Shown here: piece after piece, positions 50,155 through 60,904 of the stretch
How the letters are laid out: every line of letters starts with the position of its first letter
Position numbering within the stretch: position 1 is the stretch's first letter
Source: Agapetus fuscipes
Taxonomy: Eukaryota > Arthropoda > Insecta > Trichoptera > Glossosomatidae
Direction of reading: 5' to 3'
Assembly (NCBI GenBank): GCA_951799405.1
Contig: OX637359.1
Location: forward strand, 8,738,201 to 8,802,200
DNA length: 64,000 bases
Notes under the pieces: model-generated
What the model was told of the DNA's origin: nothing
Database searches by the model: none
The model's input: only the letters and a program-made list of their open reading frames with translations
Program-made: the position numbers and the translations under genes

Positions 50155-52745
50155 TTCAACTTATAGGTAAGTATGAGGCTGTGCACTAAGGTGGATCGAA
50201 ATCGTTTTTTTGGGAATTTCGATTTTGCGTTTGGCCAAAAGCTGCTCTATATCAATACAAACAATAAATTGTACTACCATAAGGTCGAAATATTTGATCT
50301 TATACTGCCCCAAAGCCTCGAAAAGTTAATAAAAATCATAAAAACTGCTATATACTTAACATTTTTTTTTGTTTATTAAGAAAAAAATAATTGTCGTAAA
50401 ATGAAGTTCAAATTTAAGCACAAAGCATGATTTTCTATAAATGATAGAAAAAATACCCTTTTATAGCAAAAAAAATGAAAAAATGGCAATCAACAGAAGT
50501 CTAGAAAATAGTGATTTTAAGAGAATTGGTAATCTTTCTTTAAATTGAAAAAAGGCATTATTTGTCGCGATTCCAGGTTTCTTTTAATGAATTCATCTCT
50601 TCTGATAAGACCACAAACAGCAGCTGAAGTTTTTGTTACAATTTTTACTAATTTTTCAGTGGTTAACGTGTAGAAAGGAAAATGGAAATGTCTTGAGATT
50701 AGTTCGTCAACAAGCGGTGGATTTTCTTAACAACGTGATGTTAATTTACCGTTCATAAATTTTGTTATTATTTTCGTGCCAGTTTATAAGGTTTTTTTTA
50801 TAATTGTCTGCATCAAAATCAAGTTTTGGCCGATCGTAGTTCGAATTCTCAAAATTATTTCCTGTCGCGTTTTAATATTCTTCACAAGGCTAGAACTCAT
50901 AAAAAGGAAAAACAAGTAAGATGTTTTTTATATGACTGAAATATCCATTTCTCTGTATAACAGGATGTAGTATCTGCTTTAAATTATCTGTCAAATATCG
51001 CGACATTTAGATTATCTTGTGTAAGTGTCTAGCACTATTAATGCAATGTGGTTAGTTTTGATGTAAGACCACATAAGAGCATCCACTTTCATTATATAAT
51101 TGATAATATTAACAGCTTGTCAGATGGTTAAAAAAAAAAAACATAAAGCCGTAGTATTCTGTGAGCCATCTTGAATGCACTAGTTTTCCAGTGCTTCTTT
51201 TTAATAAGCTTTGAGAACAATATCCAGACTTTATAGTTATCCTCCGTTCAATAGGTAGATCACATTGGATAGTTAGAATCAAGACTATTGGAAGCTCTTC
51301 ACAACTTTTTAATACCTTTTCTATGGGTCCAGAGTAACTTCTTAGTCCAATTGTACAACCATCAATATATTCAAATAATTGGCGCGGCAGTTCGTTGGCA
51401 TGGAGTTGACAAATACACCACTGCAGCAGTTTTACTAGATATTTTAAGTTTTTTGGAATGAATTTACCAATTCCATCTGTATTAACAATAGTTCTATCAC
51501 GTCTGAGATTACAGCAAAAAGGATGACATTGATATCTTTACTGATTAAAATATCTATAATTTTTCTTTTTATTATTGCTGCTTTTCCAGTGCTTAAAGAA
51601 ATATGACCAATGTACTGTGACCTTGTGTCCTTAAGTAAACTAATACGCTCCTCTATAATTATATTTCTCTTATGATCCACTATATTAAAGGTTTTATTTT
51701 TACGTCCATCAAAGTATAAACCCAAATCTTAGTAATCAGAATCAATGGTCACACCGCTGAACTTAGTTATTTGCTTTTCACGGGCTCTTCTAATTTTATT
51801 TTGATCGAAAACTTTGGATGAATATTTGTCTGAAATAATATCAACGCTTTGTTGCCAAAACAAGAGCAGCTTCAGCCTTATTGGAAATGCCAAATTTATC
51901 CACAGGTTTTTCCAGTATGCCAAGGTCAATATTTTTTAATGAATATGAATACGAAATTTGAGGTAGCGGTCTCTGAAGTACTAGTTTTACTATTACTGTT
52001 GAGACTGGTTGTTGAGAGACATCAGTTGATAGGTCAGACAGATTTGGCAATGAACTTGTAGCTTTTTCTTTGTATGGTTAATATTTCTGTTTCTGGTTCA
52101 GCTTTTTTTTAATTTCACGCAGCAGTTTTCAAATCAACACTCCTTATGATCATTTATCTTTTGGTTCTTTGATCAATCAGAATATTTTTCAGTTATCGGT
52201 ACTTTAAGATGTTTTGCATAGTTAAATGAAGCCAATCTGTTGCATTAACACGCTGATATATTAAAAATACACTTAAGATCTCTCATAAATTTGTATGTGC
52301 AAAAAATATGAGTAGCGTACAACTATAGTTACATCTCTGAGAGCACCGAATTGGTGACGCGCGTCTGCGCGGAGTAACAAAGTTAGGGGGTGCCTCCACC
52401 CATCCCTCTCAAATTACAAGATACCAAACACGTAATGATAACTATTTCATTCATTTTAAAGAAACAAAATTATATTTCGTTTGATTTTATCTAATACTTG
52501 ATTCTTAAACACAGGCGTAAAAATGAGTAGTTTTTTGTATTTTTGTCATTTTTCTGATGACTTGGGGCAGTATAATAAATTAATATTTTGATAAGATTTT
52601 TTTTTATATTAGATACTCACCCCATAGAGCAACTGTTCTGCATAACGCAATTACGAAAAAATGATTTTTAATTTTTTCCATACATACAGCGATCCACCTT
52701 ACTGTGCACCCTTAGTACTGGATAAGGACGCTAAATTTACCAATT
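50155..52745 (+). repeat. Repeat A 5' end split by a DNA transposon
   Basis: ACTTATAGGTAAGTATGAGG at 50158-50177 is the family start. CACCCTTAGTACTG at about 52708 continues it (consensus CACCCATACTG). The rest is eroded. Confidence 0.5.
50179..52710 (-). mobile_element. Decayed 2.5-kb DNA transposon, superfamily not assigned
   Basis: Short TIRs: GTGCACTAAGGTGGATCG at the left, and GTGCACAGTAAGGTGGATCG reading in from the right. The minus strand holds a broken transposase-like frame at about 52070-51130. Legible pieces are NKIRRAREKQ, then a stop, GLYFDGRKNKTF, YIGHISL, LHANELP, YSGPIEKVLKSCEELP and HSRWLT. The LHANELP...SGPI...HSRWLT set recurs, from memory, in transposon-related proteins of other arthropods. 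At least one stop and several frameshifts: inactive. Confidence 0.65.
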
Positions 52746-53490
52746 GTATTTATTTGATATTTGTTATTTATTTATGAATCTTACAGCTAAAATATTCTGC
52801 CAAAATATAAAATATGCTACTTCGATTATTGATGACATTCATGTTGGTGAATCCATGAATGGTGTTGCCATCCATCTCATAAAATAAATATTATTGTTCC
52901 TTGACTTCCTCAAACCTATCTCTAAATACACACTTACATTCTCAAGCAATGAGATTTCGTGTTGTGAACAACACACAAAAGTACCAGCAGTTTTCTAAAG
53001 AGCCACATGTTTTTTTTTTTAATTATAAGTAAAAACCTGGCAACAAGTCGTCATTGCTTTTTTTTCCGTCGGCCATTCCTCGCCCCTGCGCCCCTGTCGC
53101 TTGTTTATTTATTCCTCGCATAAATATCGCCCCGCGCCGCCTCTGTTTTGCAGTGTCGGCCCGAAATGAGATATTTTTTTCTTAACGCGTCCATTTATTT
53201 ATTTATCGCTCGCCCACCTAGTATTTCTTATTTAGCTTTTTTCCTCCCCACCACCTTTCGTCCCTTTTTTGCCCAGTATTTTTTTCTGCCTCGGTGTGGA
53301 TTGAGCCGTTTTGTTGAGAGAAATGGCCCTCGAGATATTACACCTGGCTTGGATGCGAATCAGTATTTTTACTTTATAGCAGTCCGAAGGACTGTTATAA
53401 AGTATTGTATTCGTCCGAAAAAAAAAAAAGAGGTTTCAACGGAAATGAGTTGTCCTGCACCAGGACATGCAAAAAAACCTAATTTGTCGA
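52746..53490. other. No gene seen
   Basis: A moderately GC-rich patch around 53030-53330 gives a 136-codon frame that ends in a simple repeat. A short hairpin (CAGTCCGAAGGACTG) sits at 53381-53395. Confidence 0.4.
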
Positions 53491-53494
53491 ACCT

Positions 53495-53528
53495 GTCCGT
53501 CCGTCCGTCCGTCCGTCCGTCCGTCCGT
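53495..53528. repeat. (CCGT)n microsatellite
   Basis: Eight uninterrupted CCGT units. Confidence 0.95.
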
Positions 53529-53599
53529 ATGAGTATATGTCCCAGCCGAAACTACTGATCACAGAGACACAAATTTTTGGATCTAGAAAATTGACAACC

Positions 53600-55310
53600 A
53601 CAGATTTTGATGGGCCGACTGGCATGGCACCACCTTGAAAATTCAAGATGGCTGCCATACAAAAAAAACATAAAATTGCACTTTTCTCAAAAACGGCTCT
53701 AACGATTTTCTTTAAAATTTCAGTGTGGTCGTTGCTTAAATTGTCGCGAAGAAAATTTGTTATGGCAACACTCTTTTCAACCTGCGTCTATGAGTTGCCA
53801 TATGAAAGAAAAAAACGATTGTGATTATCTCGGAAATGGCTGGGTTGACAAAAAAAAAATGTTCTGCAATATTACGCGAAATATTAATTTCTACAAAAAT
53901 TTAAAGAATACTTTAAAAAGTTTTGTACTTAAAGTACCGTTTACACGATCTCAAAATTTTCATCGAAAATATTAAAAAGACCCATAAAAACGCAATTTTG
54001 TAAAACTTTTTTTAGGTTCACAAGAAAGAAAAATTTAGAAGCTTTTTTGCACTATAATTTGTTTGTCACTATTTTGAAAATTCAAGATGGCTTCCAAAGA
54101 GGAGAATACTTCAAATGCGATTTTCTCAAAAATGGCTCGAACGATTTTTTTTAAATTTTCAGTAAAGTAGTTGCTTGATACATTCTTATCAAATTTAGTT
54201 ATGGCAACATTTTTGCTAATCTGCGTCTATGAGTTGCCATATGAAAAAATAAACAATTGTGATTTTCTCAGAAGCGAAAGCGTTGACAAAAAAGATATTT
54301 CTACAATATTATACGTAACATCAAATTCTAGAAAAAAAATTAATTAAAATTTTGAAAATAAAAATATAAAGTGCCGTTTACATGATATCAAAAATTGAAA
54401 TTAAAAAGCTACAAAAACCCATCAGAACGCAAAAAACTTTTATGTTTCTTTACTTTATCAGAAAAAACTTTTTTATTACTATAATTCATAGTGAAACATT
54501 TTTCAAATTTTAGAAAATTCAAGATGGCTTCCGAACAGCTGAAAGTTTGAAATGAGATTTTCTCAAAAACAGCTCGTATGATTTTCTTTTTTTTTTCTGC
54601 CTTATCTTCATTATAATACTGCTATGTAACAACAATAATCATTGCCTCATAATTTTCTTTGTTTTGGGGGTTGCCATACAAGAGAAAAAAATAATTTAAA
54701 ATTTCTCGGCAGAGAAAGGGTTAACTACAAAATAATGTTGTACAATTGAAAAGCTTTTATATATACCTACATAAATAAATCATTACTTTTCTTAAAAAAA
54801 GATTATAAAGTATAGCCACCATACAAAGTGACAAATTTTCATACAAAAAATTATTGTAATATTTTTGGTAGCAAAACGTCTAATACCCATAAATAAACCT
54901 ACATAACAATTAACTCAACCAATTGCTATAAATCATCAATAAGCATTGCCTCTTAATACTCTTTGTTTTGGGTGTTGCCATACAAGAGAAAACAATATTT
55001 TAAATTTTCCCGGCAGAGAACGGGTTAACTAAAAAATAATGTTCTACAATTGAAAAGCTCTTATATATACCTACATACATTAATCATTACTTTTTTCAAA
55101 TAAAAATTATAAGGTGTAGCCACCATACAAAGTGACAAATTTTAATACAAAAATAATTGTAATATTCTTGATACTAAAACGCCTAATATAAAATACTAGG
55201 CTACGAGTCTTAAAATCTAGTAAGTTGTACCCATATAATTATCAATCATAACTTTCCAAAATATCAATGAAAAGTATAGGTACCCACCAAACAAAGTGTT
55301 AGTTTTGATA
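53600..55310. repeat. Degenerate tandem array, period about 438 bp then 304 bp
   Basis: GAAAATTCAAGATGGCT recurs at 53637, 54076 and 54513 (spacing 439, 437). A second landmark, the GTTGCCATA block, recurs near 53795, 54233, 54673 and 54977 (last spacing 304). Units keep the order 'TTCTCAAAAA.GGCTC', 'TTGCCATA', 'CTCGG', 'GACAAAAAA'. No coding potential. Confidence 0.7.
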
Positions 55311-55497
55311 CAAACGGGATCAATGATAATACTGCAAAAAGACGATTGCTTAAAAAGATTAGCTTCATTACTTACACACAACTAAATGTTTTGTTATGAA
55401 AATTGGCTATGACCTAAACATGACCGTATTTTGTGCTATAAAGTCATGTGCAGTCCACTGTACAATTTATTTTTTGTTGTTGTTGTTGTTTTTTTTT

Positions 55498-55811
55498 TTT
55501 ATGAAATCCTGTGCGGGAGACTCCCTAGATTCTAGAGACTCTATGGGTCTATGACACTTGCTGTAGTGCCGCAGAGGTGTACGAACTTGGTCGTCGCTAC
55601 AAAGCACCAATACTCAAGCAAGACACAGTTGCTGTAAGGCTGGATGGACCTTTGGTGACCGGTCATTGGTAAAGGTTTATGAATTTTTTCAACCCAGCGA
55701 AGAGCAAATTTAAAAATATAAATGGTATATTTTTGTGCTCCGCCGGGATTCGAACCCACAAGCTTCCCATACAGAGTCCGCAGTGTTACCACTGAGCTAC
55801 GGACCGGTCAG
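55498..55811 (-). repeat. SINE1 type II, full length
   Basis: Head with CCGTAGCTCAGTGGTAACAC A box and GGGTTCGAATCCC B box (inverted), tail AATCCTGTGCGGGAGACTCC. No 5S leader. Preceded by a T-run, the inverted poly(A). Confidence 0.8.
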
Positions 55812-55824
55812 TTTAATGTAATCT

Positions 55825-55888
55825 TATCTAAGTTGCAAAGATATGTTAACATTTAGAGTTCATATTAAATGCATTCCCACAAATAGAC
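55825..55888 (-). repeat. Repeat A tail fragment
   Basis: ATCTAAGTTGCAAAGATATG and GCATTCCCACAAATAGACA. Confidence 0.55.
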
Positions 55889-55889
55889 A

Positions 55890-56348
55890 GTTCTCGCGTC
55901 TATTTTTCTCCTTTCTGCTGGTTTTATGGTCTATGTTTCAGCAGCATAGAAAAAAATAGAGAGGACCATACTCCTGACAAGCTTTACTTGGTGCTGTTAC
56001 TCATACTCCGGTCTTTCCATACTTCGTCGTAGACATGGCACTTGTGGCAATGGCGATACGACATCTGTTCTCTCCTTCGCAAGTTCCTTCATTGATTATC
56101 TGAGATCCAAGGAACTGGAACTCCTTAATGATCTCCAGATCTTGAAGTGAATTTCCAAGATCACCAAACTTTTTTGATCGATCTACATTCATGATCTTGG
56201 TCTTAGTCCGGTTGATCTTTATTCTCAGTGCCTTGCTCTCGGTCTCTACTCGTTTAAGGAGATCTGCCATCCCTTTTGGGCCTTTGGACAAAAGTGCCGT
56301 GTCGTCCGCATATCTTATATCGAACAGCTCTACGCCATCAATAAACAC
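55890..56348 (-). pseudogene. LINE-delta reverse transcriptase fragment with YADD
   Basis: 115 open codons from 56348 down to 56001 begin at a palm motif IRYADDTALL (the catalytic Asp pair of RTs) and continue LKINRTKTKIMNVDRSKK, EFQFLGSQI and SAMSTTKYGK. Bases 55890-56000 continue the thumb region out of frame. Retro-element RT remnant, cut at both ends. The frame itself is well kept, so it is fairly young. Confidence 0.8.
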
Positions 56349-56394
56349 TCTTCCATTTCATTGGTAGAGAGCCCTGCACATTATAATAATAATA

Positions 56395-56690
56395 ATATTA
56401 GGATGATTTATTTGGTGAGCGCTGTTTTCGTGTGAATCACACCTCAAGAGCCCTCTGAAAGCTTGGTCGTCGCTGTAGAAAGCGCCAATTCTCAAGCAAG
56501 ACCCAGCTGTTGTAAGGCTGGATGGACCGGTCTTTAGTAAAGGTATATGCATTTTTCACCCAGTGAAGAGCGTATTTGAAAATATAAATGGTATTTGTTT
56601 GCGTTCCACCGGGATTCGAACCCACAACCTTCCATTTACGAGTCAGAAGTGTCAACTACTAGTCTGCGGACCGGTCAATGTATTCAATGT
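56395..56690 (-). repeat. SINE1 type I, full length
   Basis: Inverted: tail TTTGGTGAGCGCTGTTTTCG, body, then GGGATTCGAACCC B box and GGACCGGTC start. Confidence 0.8.
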
Positions 56691-57020
56691 AGAGCAGTCA
56701 ATGTATACATTATATTGTTTTCCCCATAGATATTGCACGGGTCAGGGAAGAGAATGCATCCCTGGCTGAAAAGTAAAGATCATCTTCGTTTATATCTTAC
56801 TTTGCAATCGGTTTTTAATTGTTCCTATCCGAAATCAGTCAAAAAATAAACAACTCAAGTTCCTATCCACGTTGACGTGAGGACTCCCTGTACGGGCATT
56901 TCGCTGATATTTACAAGGGACGGACCGGGTTTTGCGCGCCGATGGTAAACGCTCCGTAAAGCGTATCTTGTCCCACAAAAATGCGCTCTTCACATATGGG
57001 TAGTATTTACTTTTTGTGCG
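56691..57020. other. No gene seen
   Basis: Spacer with a GC-richer patch at 56870-56980; probably old LINE. Confidence 0.35.
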
Positions 57021-57065
57021 ACCCTGATGTATGGAAGTGAGACATGGACGCTGAACGAATGTAAA
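57021..57065 (+). pseudogene. LINE RT fragment
   Basis: TLMYGSETWTLNECK, the conserved block after the RT thumb of many LINEs. Confidence 0.6.
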
Positions 57066-57069
57066 GTGT

Positions 57070-57380
57070 GTAAGTAGTCTAGTGGTTATCGCATCGAAAA
57101 TACAAGGTCGTGGGTTCGAATCACGTACTTACTTACTTTACTTTTACTTAGTCAGCCACTTCGCTGGACATAGGCCTCCCCCATATCTCTCCAGGCGTCT
57201 CTGTCCTGGGCTCTCTGCATCCAGTCACCAGCAACTCTTTAATTATCATCTGACCATCGTGTAAGAGGCCTTCCTCTAGTTCTTCTATCTTCACGAGGTC
57301 GAATCACGTAGGAGCACAAAAAATACCATTTTTATATTCAAATATGCTCTTTGCTGGGTTGAAACATTCATATCTGTCAC
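57070..57380 (+). repeat. SINE1-like copy split by a LINE insertion
   Basis: Head TAGTCTAGTGGTTATCGCAT (A box) and GTGGGTTCGAATCACG (B box). The body resumes at 57311 with GGAGCACAAAAAATACC and GCTGGGTTGAAACATTCAT. Confidence 0.7.
57128..57298 (-). pseudogene. LINE 3' end inserted in SINE1
   Basis: Minus strand reads RTRGRPLTRWSDD, a stop, then RVAGDWMQRAQDRDAWRDMG and EAYVQRSG with a stop: the standard C-terminus of an RTE/CR1-type ORF2. Flanked by a 12-bp target-site duplication TCGAATCACGTA (57116-57127, 57299-57310). A 171-bp, severely 5'-truncated insertion. Confidence 0.85.
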
Positions 57381-57403
57381 TGTGTCTGTATCTTGCCGCC
57401 GTT

Positions 57404-57700
57404 CTACTGGGAGTAGCCGGTACCTCCGCAGATGTGTCTCCACTTTTTTCTGTCCTTGCATATCTCATTTATCTCTTCAACATTCATCACTTTCTTCATA
57501 CATACTCTTCTCTTAATCTCACTCTGTAGGTTCCGTTCTTTCGAAATCTCACCTATTTGGTCTATCCATTCCTTTATTGGTCTTCTCTTTCAGGCTTTCT
57601 TCAGTTCACTTTCTTTGTCAGTCGTTCATCAAAGTGTACAGAGGAAATTCTACAGGTAAGCGTGAAAGGGGAGGACCATGAAAATTATTGTATCAATCCA
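57404..57700 (-). pseudogene. LINE-beta ORF2 C-terminus, frame intact
   Basis: 57590-57404 (minus) is open: RPIKEWIDQIGEISKERN, KRRVCMKKVMNVEEINEICK, DRKKWRHICGGTGYSQ, stop. This is the reference copy for the other LINE-beta scraps. The upstream part (to 57700) is frameshifted. Confidence 0.75.
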
Positions 57701-57784
57701 TGTTTTGTGTGATTATCCAAATCATCCTCATGAAACTCTGATTAAAAGAAAAAGTGGAAGTTTATGTATATATAAGAATTTTAT

Positions 57785-58072
57785 TTATTTGGCAAGCGCT
57801 GATTTTTTTGTGAATCACAACTCAAGAGCCCTCTGCAAGATTATTCGTCGCTATAGAAAGCGCCAATTCTCAGTGAAGAACAAGTTGCTGTAAGGCTGGA
57901 TGGACCTTTGGTGAACGGTCTTTGGTAAAGGTATAATATGAATTTCAACCAAGCAAAGAGTATATTTGAAAATTTAAATGGCATGTTTTTTTTGCTCCGC
58001 AGGGATTCGAGCCCACAACCTTCCATTTACGAGTCCGAGGTGCTACTACTAGACTATCGACCGGTCTACAAT
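57785..58072 (-). repeat. SINE1 type I, full length
   Basis: Inverted tail TTTGGCAAGCGCTGATTTTT through GGGATTCGAGCCC B box to GACCGGTC. Confidence 0.75.
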
Positions 58073-58082
58073 GTTCTCTTAA

Positions 58083-58236
58083 AAATTAAAATGCAAACCT
58101 CAAATGAACATAATTTAACATTTTGAGAACATTTTGCCGATCCTCGCTGAAACAGAGGTGACATTGGCTCAGTGAATCGTTTTTTACAGCTTTGGTGGTC
58201 AGCCTCATACTAACCTATAAATCAAGGAATACAAAT
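58083..58236 (-). repeat. Repeat A, 5' half
   Basis: CAAACCTCAAATGAACATAA to AAATCAAGGAATACAA, inverted. Confidence 0.65.
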
Positions 58237-58732
58237 AATAAATAACATCCATGTATGTAAAAACAACAAAACCTTAAAACGAAATCTATATAAAAAAAGT
58301 TAATAGGTACTTATACAAAAAATTATGAATGAAAAAGCCGCCAACATTACAGATTAGCCGCCACTTCTTCCGTCCTTACATACATACTTCTTTCATTTCA
58401 TCCAGAGTGACTTAAGATTTAAAGAAAATCGTTTTTCGGGGCATTACCACGGTTTTGGTGTTACTTGTGCATTTCCACATTTATTCAGGGGTCCCTGCCA
58501 ACATGGAATGGAAGGTATGAGTCCTGTAACTCACCTGGGGGGGTACCCTTATTGTGGGAGGAGTGACGGGTTGTGTGTGGGGGGGGGGGGGGGGAGGCGG
58601 TATTTCTCCCTGAAATTGGACCTGTCGCCAAAACATAAGGGATAGTCAGCTTTTGGGGAAAAAGTTTTAAAGACACAAGGACGCAATCAACATTTGTTTT
58701 TATTTGTATGATTATTTTATTTTATTTAACTG
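58237..58732. other. Spacer with a 16-base G run
   Basis: No gene. G16 at 58579-58594, followed by a GC-richer patch. Confidence 0.5.
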
Positions 58733-58855
58733 AAATGCTTGGCGTGAGGTTGGCCCCCTTACCCGTAAAAATACATATGCGCTCGGGGCTAACGCAGTCA
58801 AGAAGTTACGCTATATGTGCAACTTAGTTGCGTTTCGCTTAACTTGTTACGCTTT
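58733..58855 (+). repeat. SINE2 3' part
   Basis: GGCCCCCTTACCCGTAAAAA to TTAGTTGCGTTTCGC. Confidence 0.55.
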
Positions 58856-58974
58856 AAATAAATTCGTAAGGAGGCATGCAATTATCCAGACTGTTTTCGC
58901 CTGGCTAAAAACAAATATGTCATTAGGAACAAGTCAATACAATTAATAATTCAAAACGTACGCAAAAACACAAC

Positions 58975-59040
58975 TTAACTACACATATAATGTAACTTCT
59001 TGCGTTATTCCCAAAGGATTTCGCATGTGTCAAGTGAAAC
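58975..59040 (-). repeat. SINE2 3' scrap
   Basis: Inverted relative to the copy 120 bases to the left (ACACATATAATGTAACTTC). Confidence 0.5.
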
Positions 59041-59114
59041 CTATATTATAATTTTTTTTTGGGAAAAAAAGATGATTGAATTTAAATAAAAAATTAACTC
59101 ATTACATTCTATCA

Positions 59115-59337
59115 ATAATCTGTAATTTGAAAGTATATTTACATAAAGGATTCATATTAAATGCATGTCTACAAGCAGACACGTGCAAAATTACACTTAA
59201 AAATGTAAACTTAAAAATCAACAAATTTAACATAGGTATCCCTTTTATAACTTTTGCTAATCTTGTTTGAAACAGGGATTGGCAAATAGAACTATTTTTA
59301 CAGTATCTATAGCTGGTCAGTCTCATACCAACTTGTA
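59115..59337 (-). repeat. Repeat A, diverged
   Basis: CTGTAATTTGAAAGTATATT to CTCATACCAACTTGTATAA; lacks the middle. Confidence 0.65.
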
Positions 59338-59341
59338 TAAC

Positions 59342-59773
59342 GCCCCCTCAATGCTTGTTTGGCTTTTCTGCCATTTGATCCAATAAAACCTTTCAATAAA
59401 ATAATTGTACTAAGAATCACTTTCTACACAATCTGAGCTACGAAAAAAATGTAAAAAACGATAATGTGAGGATTTTTTAAAAATATTTTTAAAATAAATT
59501 TCCATTTTTCGCAAGCCAAATAGGTCCAGTACACATACAAACATTGCTCATGTGAAATTACCTCTGATGGACATAAGACAAAACAAACACATAGAGCTCG
59601 TTCCCACTTGTCGGGTGTCGGATCCGTATATTAATCTAGTGGCAGAACATTATGTATGAAGCTTTCACACGTCTTATCGGAAACCGATTCTGTCCGAAAT
59701 GTTCTGCCACTGGAACGTCCGATTAATATACGGATCCGACACCCGACAAGTGGGAACGAGCTCTAAGGGGAAG
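59342..59773. mobile_element. MITE B split by MITE C
   Basis: Left CGCCCCCTCAATGCTTGTTT; right end CAAACACA interrupted at 59594 and completed by TAAGGGGAAG after 59763. Confidence 0.7.
59594..59763. mobile_element. MITE C nested in MITE B
   Basis: Same palindromic ends as 47833-48010. Sits at the TA of the MITE B end (consensus GCACTAAGGGG), with TA on both sides. Confidence 0.8.
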
Positions 59774-59822
59774 ATAAGTCAAGGAATGAAGATTTGGTAT
59801 AATTTAACATATTCTCTGTGTG

Positions 59823-60538
59823 ATTAAAGATTTTAAATTATGATTACGGTCGTTAGACATTTTAAAGAATGAAAAAAAACGGATTTTACTGACCGTGCAA
59901 AAGAGAAGAACGATTTTCTCTACGTTTCATCGGAGTCATATCTCCTTCAGGAGTGTACAGGGTCCCTTGCAAATGCGGAGCCTTTTATATTGGACAAACC
60001 AAGCGCAGCATCAACACCCGATTGAAGGAAAATATTGGTGCAGTTAAGAAGAATAACCCGAACAAGTCTGCTATTTGTGAACATTCACAGAAAGGGGTGA
60101 ATCATCTTATCAGATTTGATAAAACAAAGATTCTAAAGAAAGATTTCTCATCCCCCGACTTGTGAAGGAAGCAATCGAAATACACAGGCACCCCAACTTC
60201 AACAGAGATGACAGCTACAAACTTTCCAGTATATGGAGGCCAGTACTAACTTCAATGACCTACCCTTTCATTAATCGGACGATTTCACAAGAAGACATAT
60301 TATCGCCCTTCTGTACAACTGGAGCTATAGTGACAACTATGAATGTATCACCGAAGGTTAATAAAAATACCAACAACCTTTGGCCTCGAACAAACAACAA
60401 TAATTCAACAGTTCGTGGTTCCTCTTTGTAGAGGACACACGTCTCCTGAAGACGTCGGATATGACTCCGATGAAACGTAGAGAAAATCGTTCTTCTCTTT
60501 TGCACGGTCAGTAAAATCCGTTTTTTGCATTCTTTAAA
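59823..60538 (+). mobile_element. Truncated Penelope-like element with inverted terminal repeats
   Basis: Flanked by a 14-bp target-site duplication ATATTCTCTGTGTG (59809-59822, 60539-60552). Inside: 36 bases of leader, a left arm (59859-about 59945), a GIY-YIG coding piece, and a right arm (about 60440-60538) that is the inverse of the left one. The RT domain is missing. The right arm holds CTGAAGA (60446-60452), a stem (GTCGGA/TCCGAT) and GAAA (60472-60475). Confidence 0.85.
59950..60431 (+). pseudogene. Penelope-like GIY-YIG endonuclease domain, one frameshift
   Basis: First frame (to 60165): GVYRVPCKCGAFYIGQTKRS carries the GVY...YIG motif and is followed by TRLKEN and AICEHS. After a shift near 60155 the second frame continues RLVKEAIEIHRHPNFNRDD and YKLSSIWRPVL, with the Glu of the active site in KEAIEI. 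This is the endonuclease at the C-terminus of the Penelope polyprotein, which nicks target DNA. No start codon; the upstream RT is absent. Confidence 0.85.
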
Positions 60539-60552
60539 ATATTCTCTGTGTG

Positions 60553-60904
60553 TTTGAATATTTTGTTGTTATTAGATTGAAACTTTACACCTATTCTATA
60601 TCCACTTGCAGCCTACTCCTCTCCGACTCGGCATTCCTACAAACGCTGCAGTTTATGGACCGCGCCGACGATGTTATGTTTCATTTCATAAAATTTTATT
60701 TCACTCTGTGTCTCCCTCTCGCTCATCCTATCCCCCCTCTCACTCTTCTCCCAGATGGCGCTAGAGTGCGCTGGTACAACGAGAAGTACCATCTTCCGCA
60801 GTGCAAGTGCTTAGTGGTTAAGCGGTTAGTTGCAAGTAAACAGAGTTGCTTGTTTGTCAGCCGTGAAAGATGGCGAAACCTCGAGAATAAGAAACAAATA
60901 TAAT
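60553..60904. other. GC-richer unknown stretch
   Basis: A 117-codon frame (60550-60903) crosses CT-rich sequence and GATGGCGCTAGAGTGCGCTG. No domain recognised. It could be an orphan exon or promoter. Confidence 0.3.

Noticed and set aside
53148..53558. 136-codon frame ending in VRPSVRPSVR
   Set aside because: The end is the translated (CCGT)n microsatellite, and the start is GC-richer spacer without similarity.
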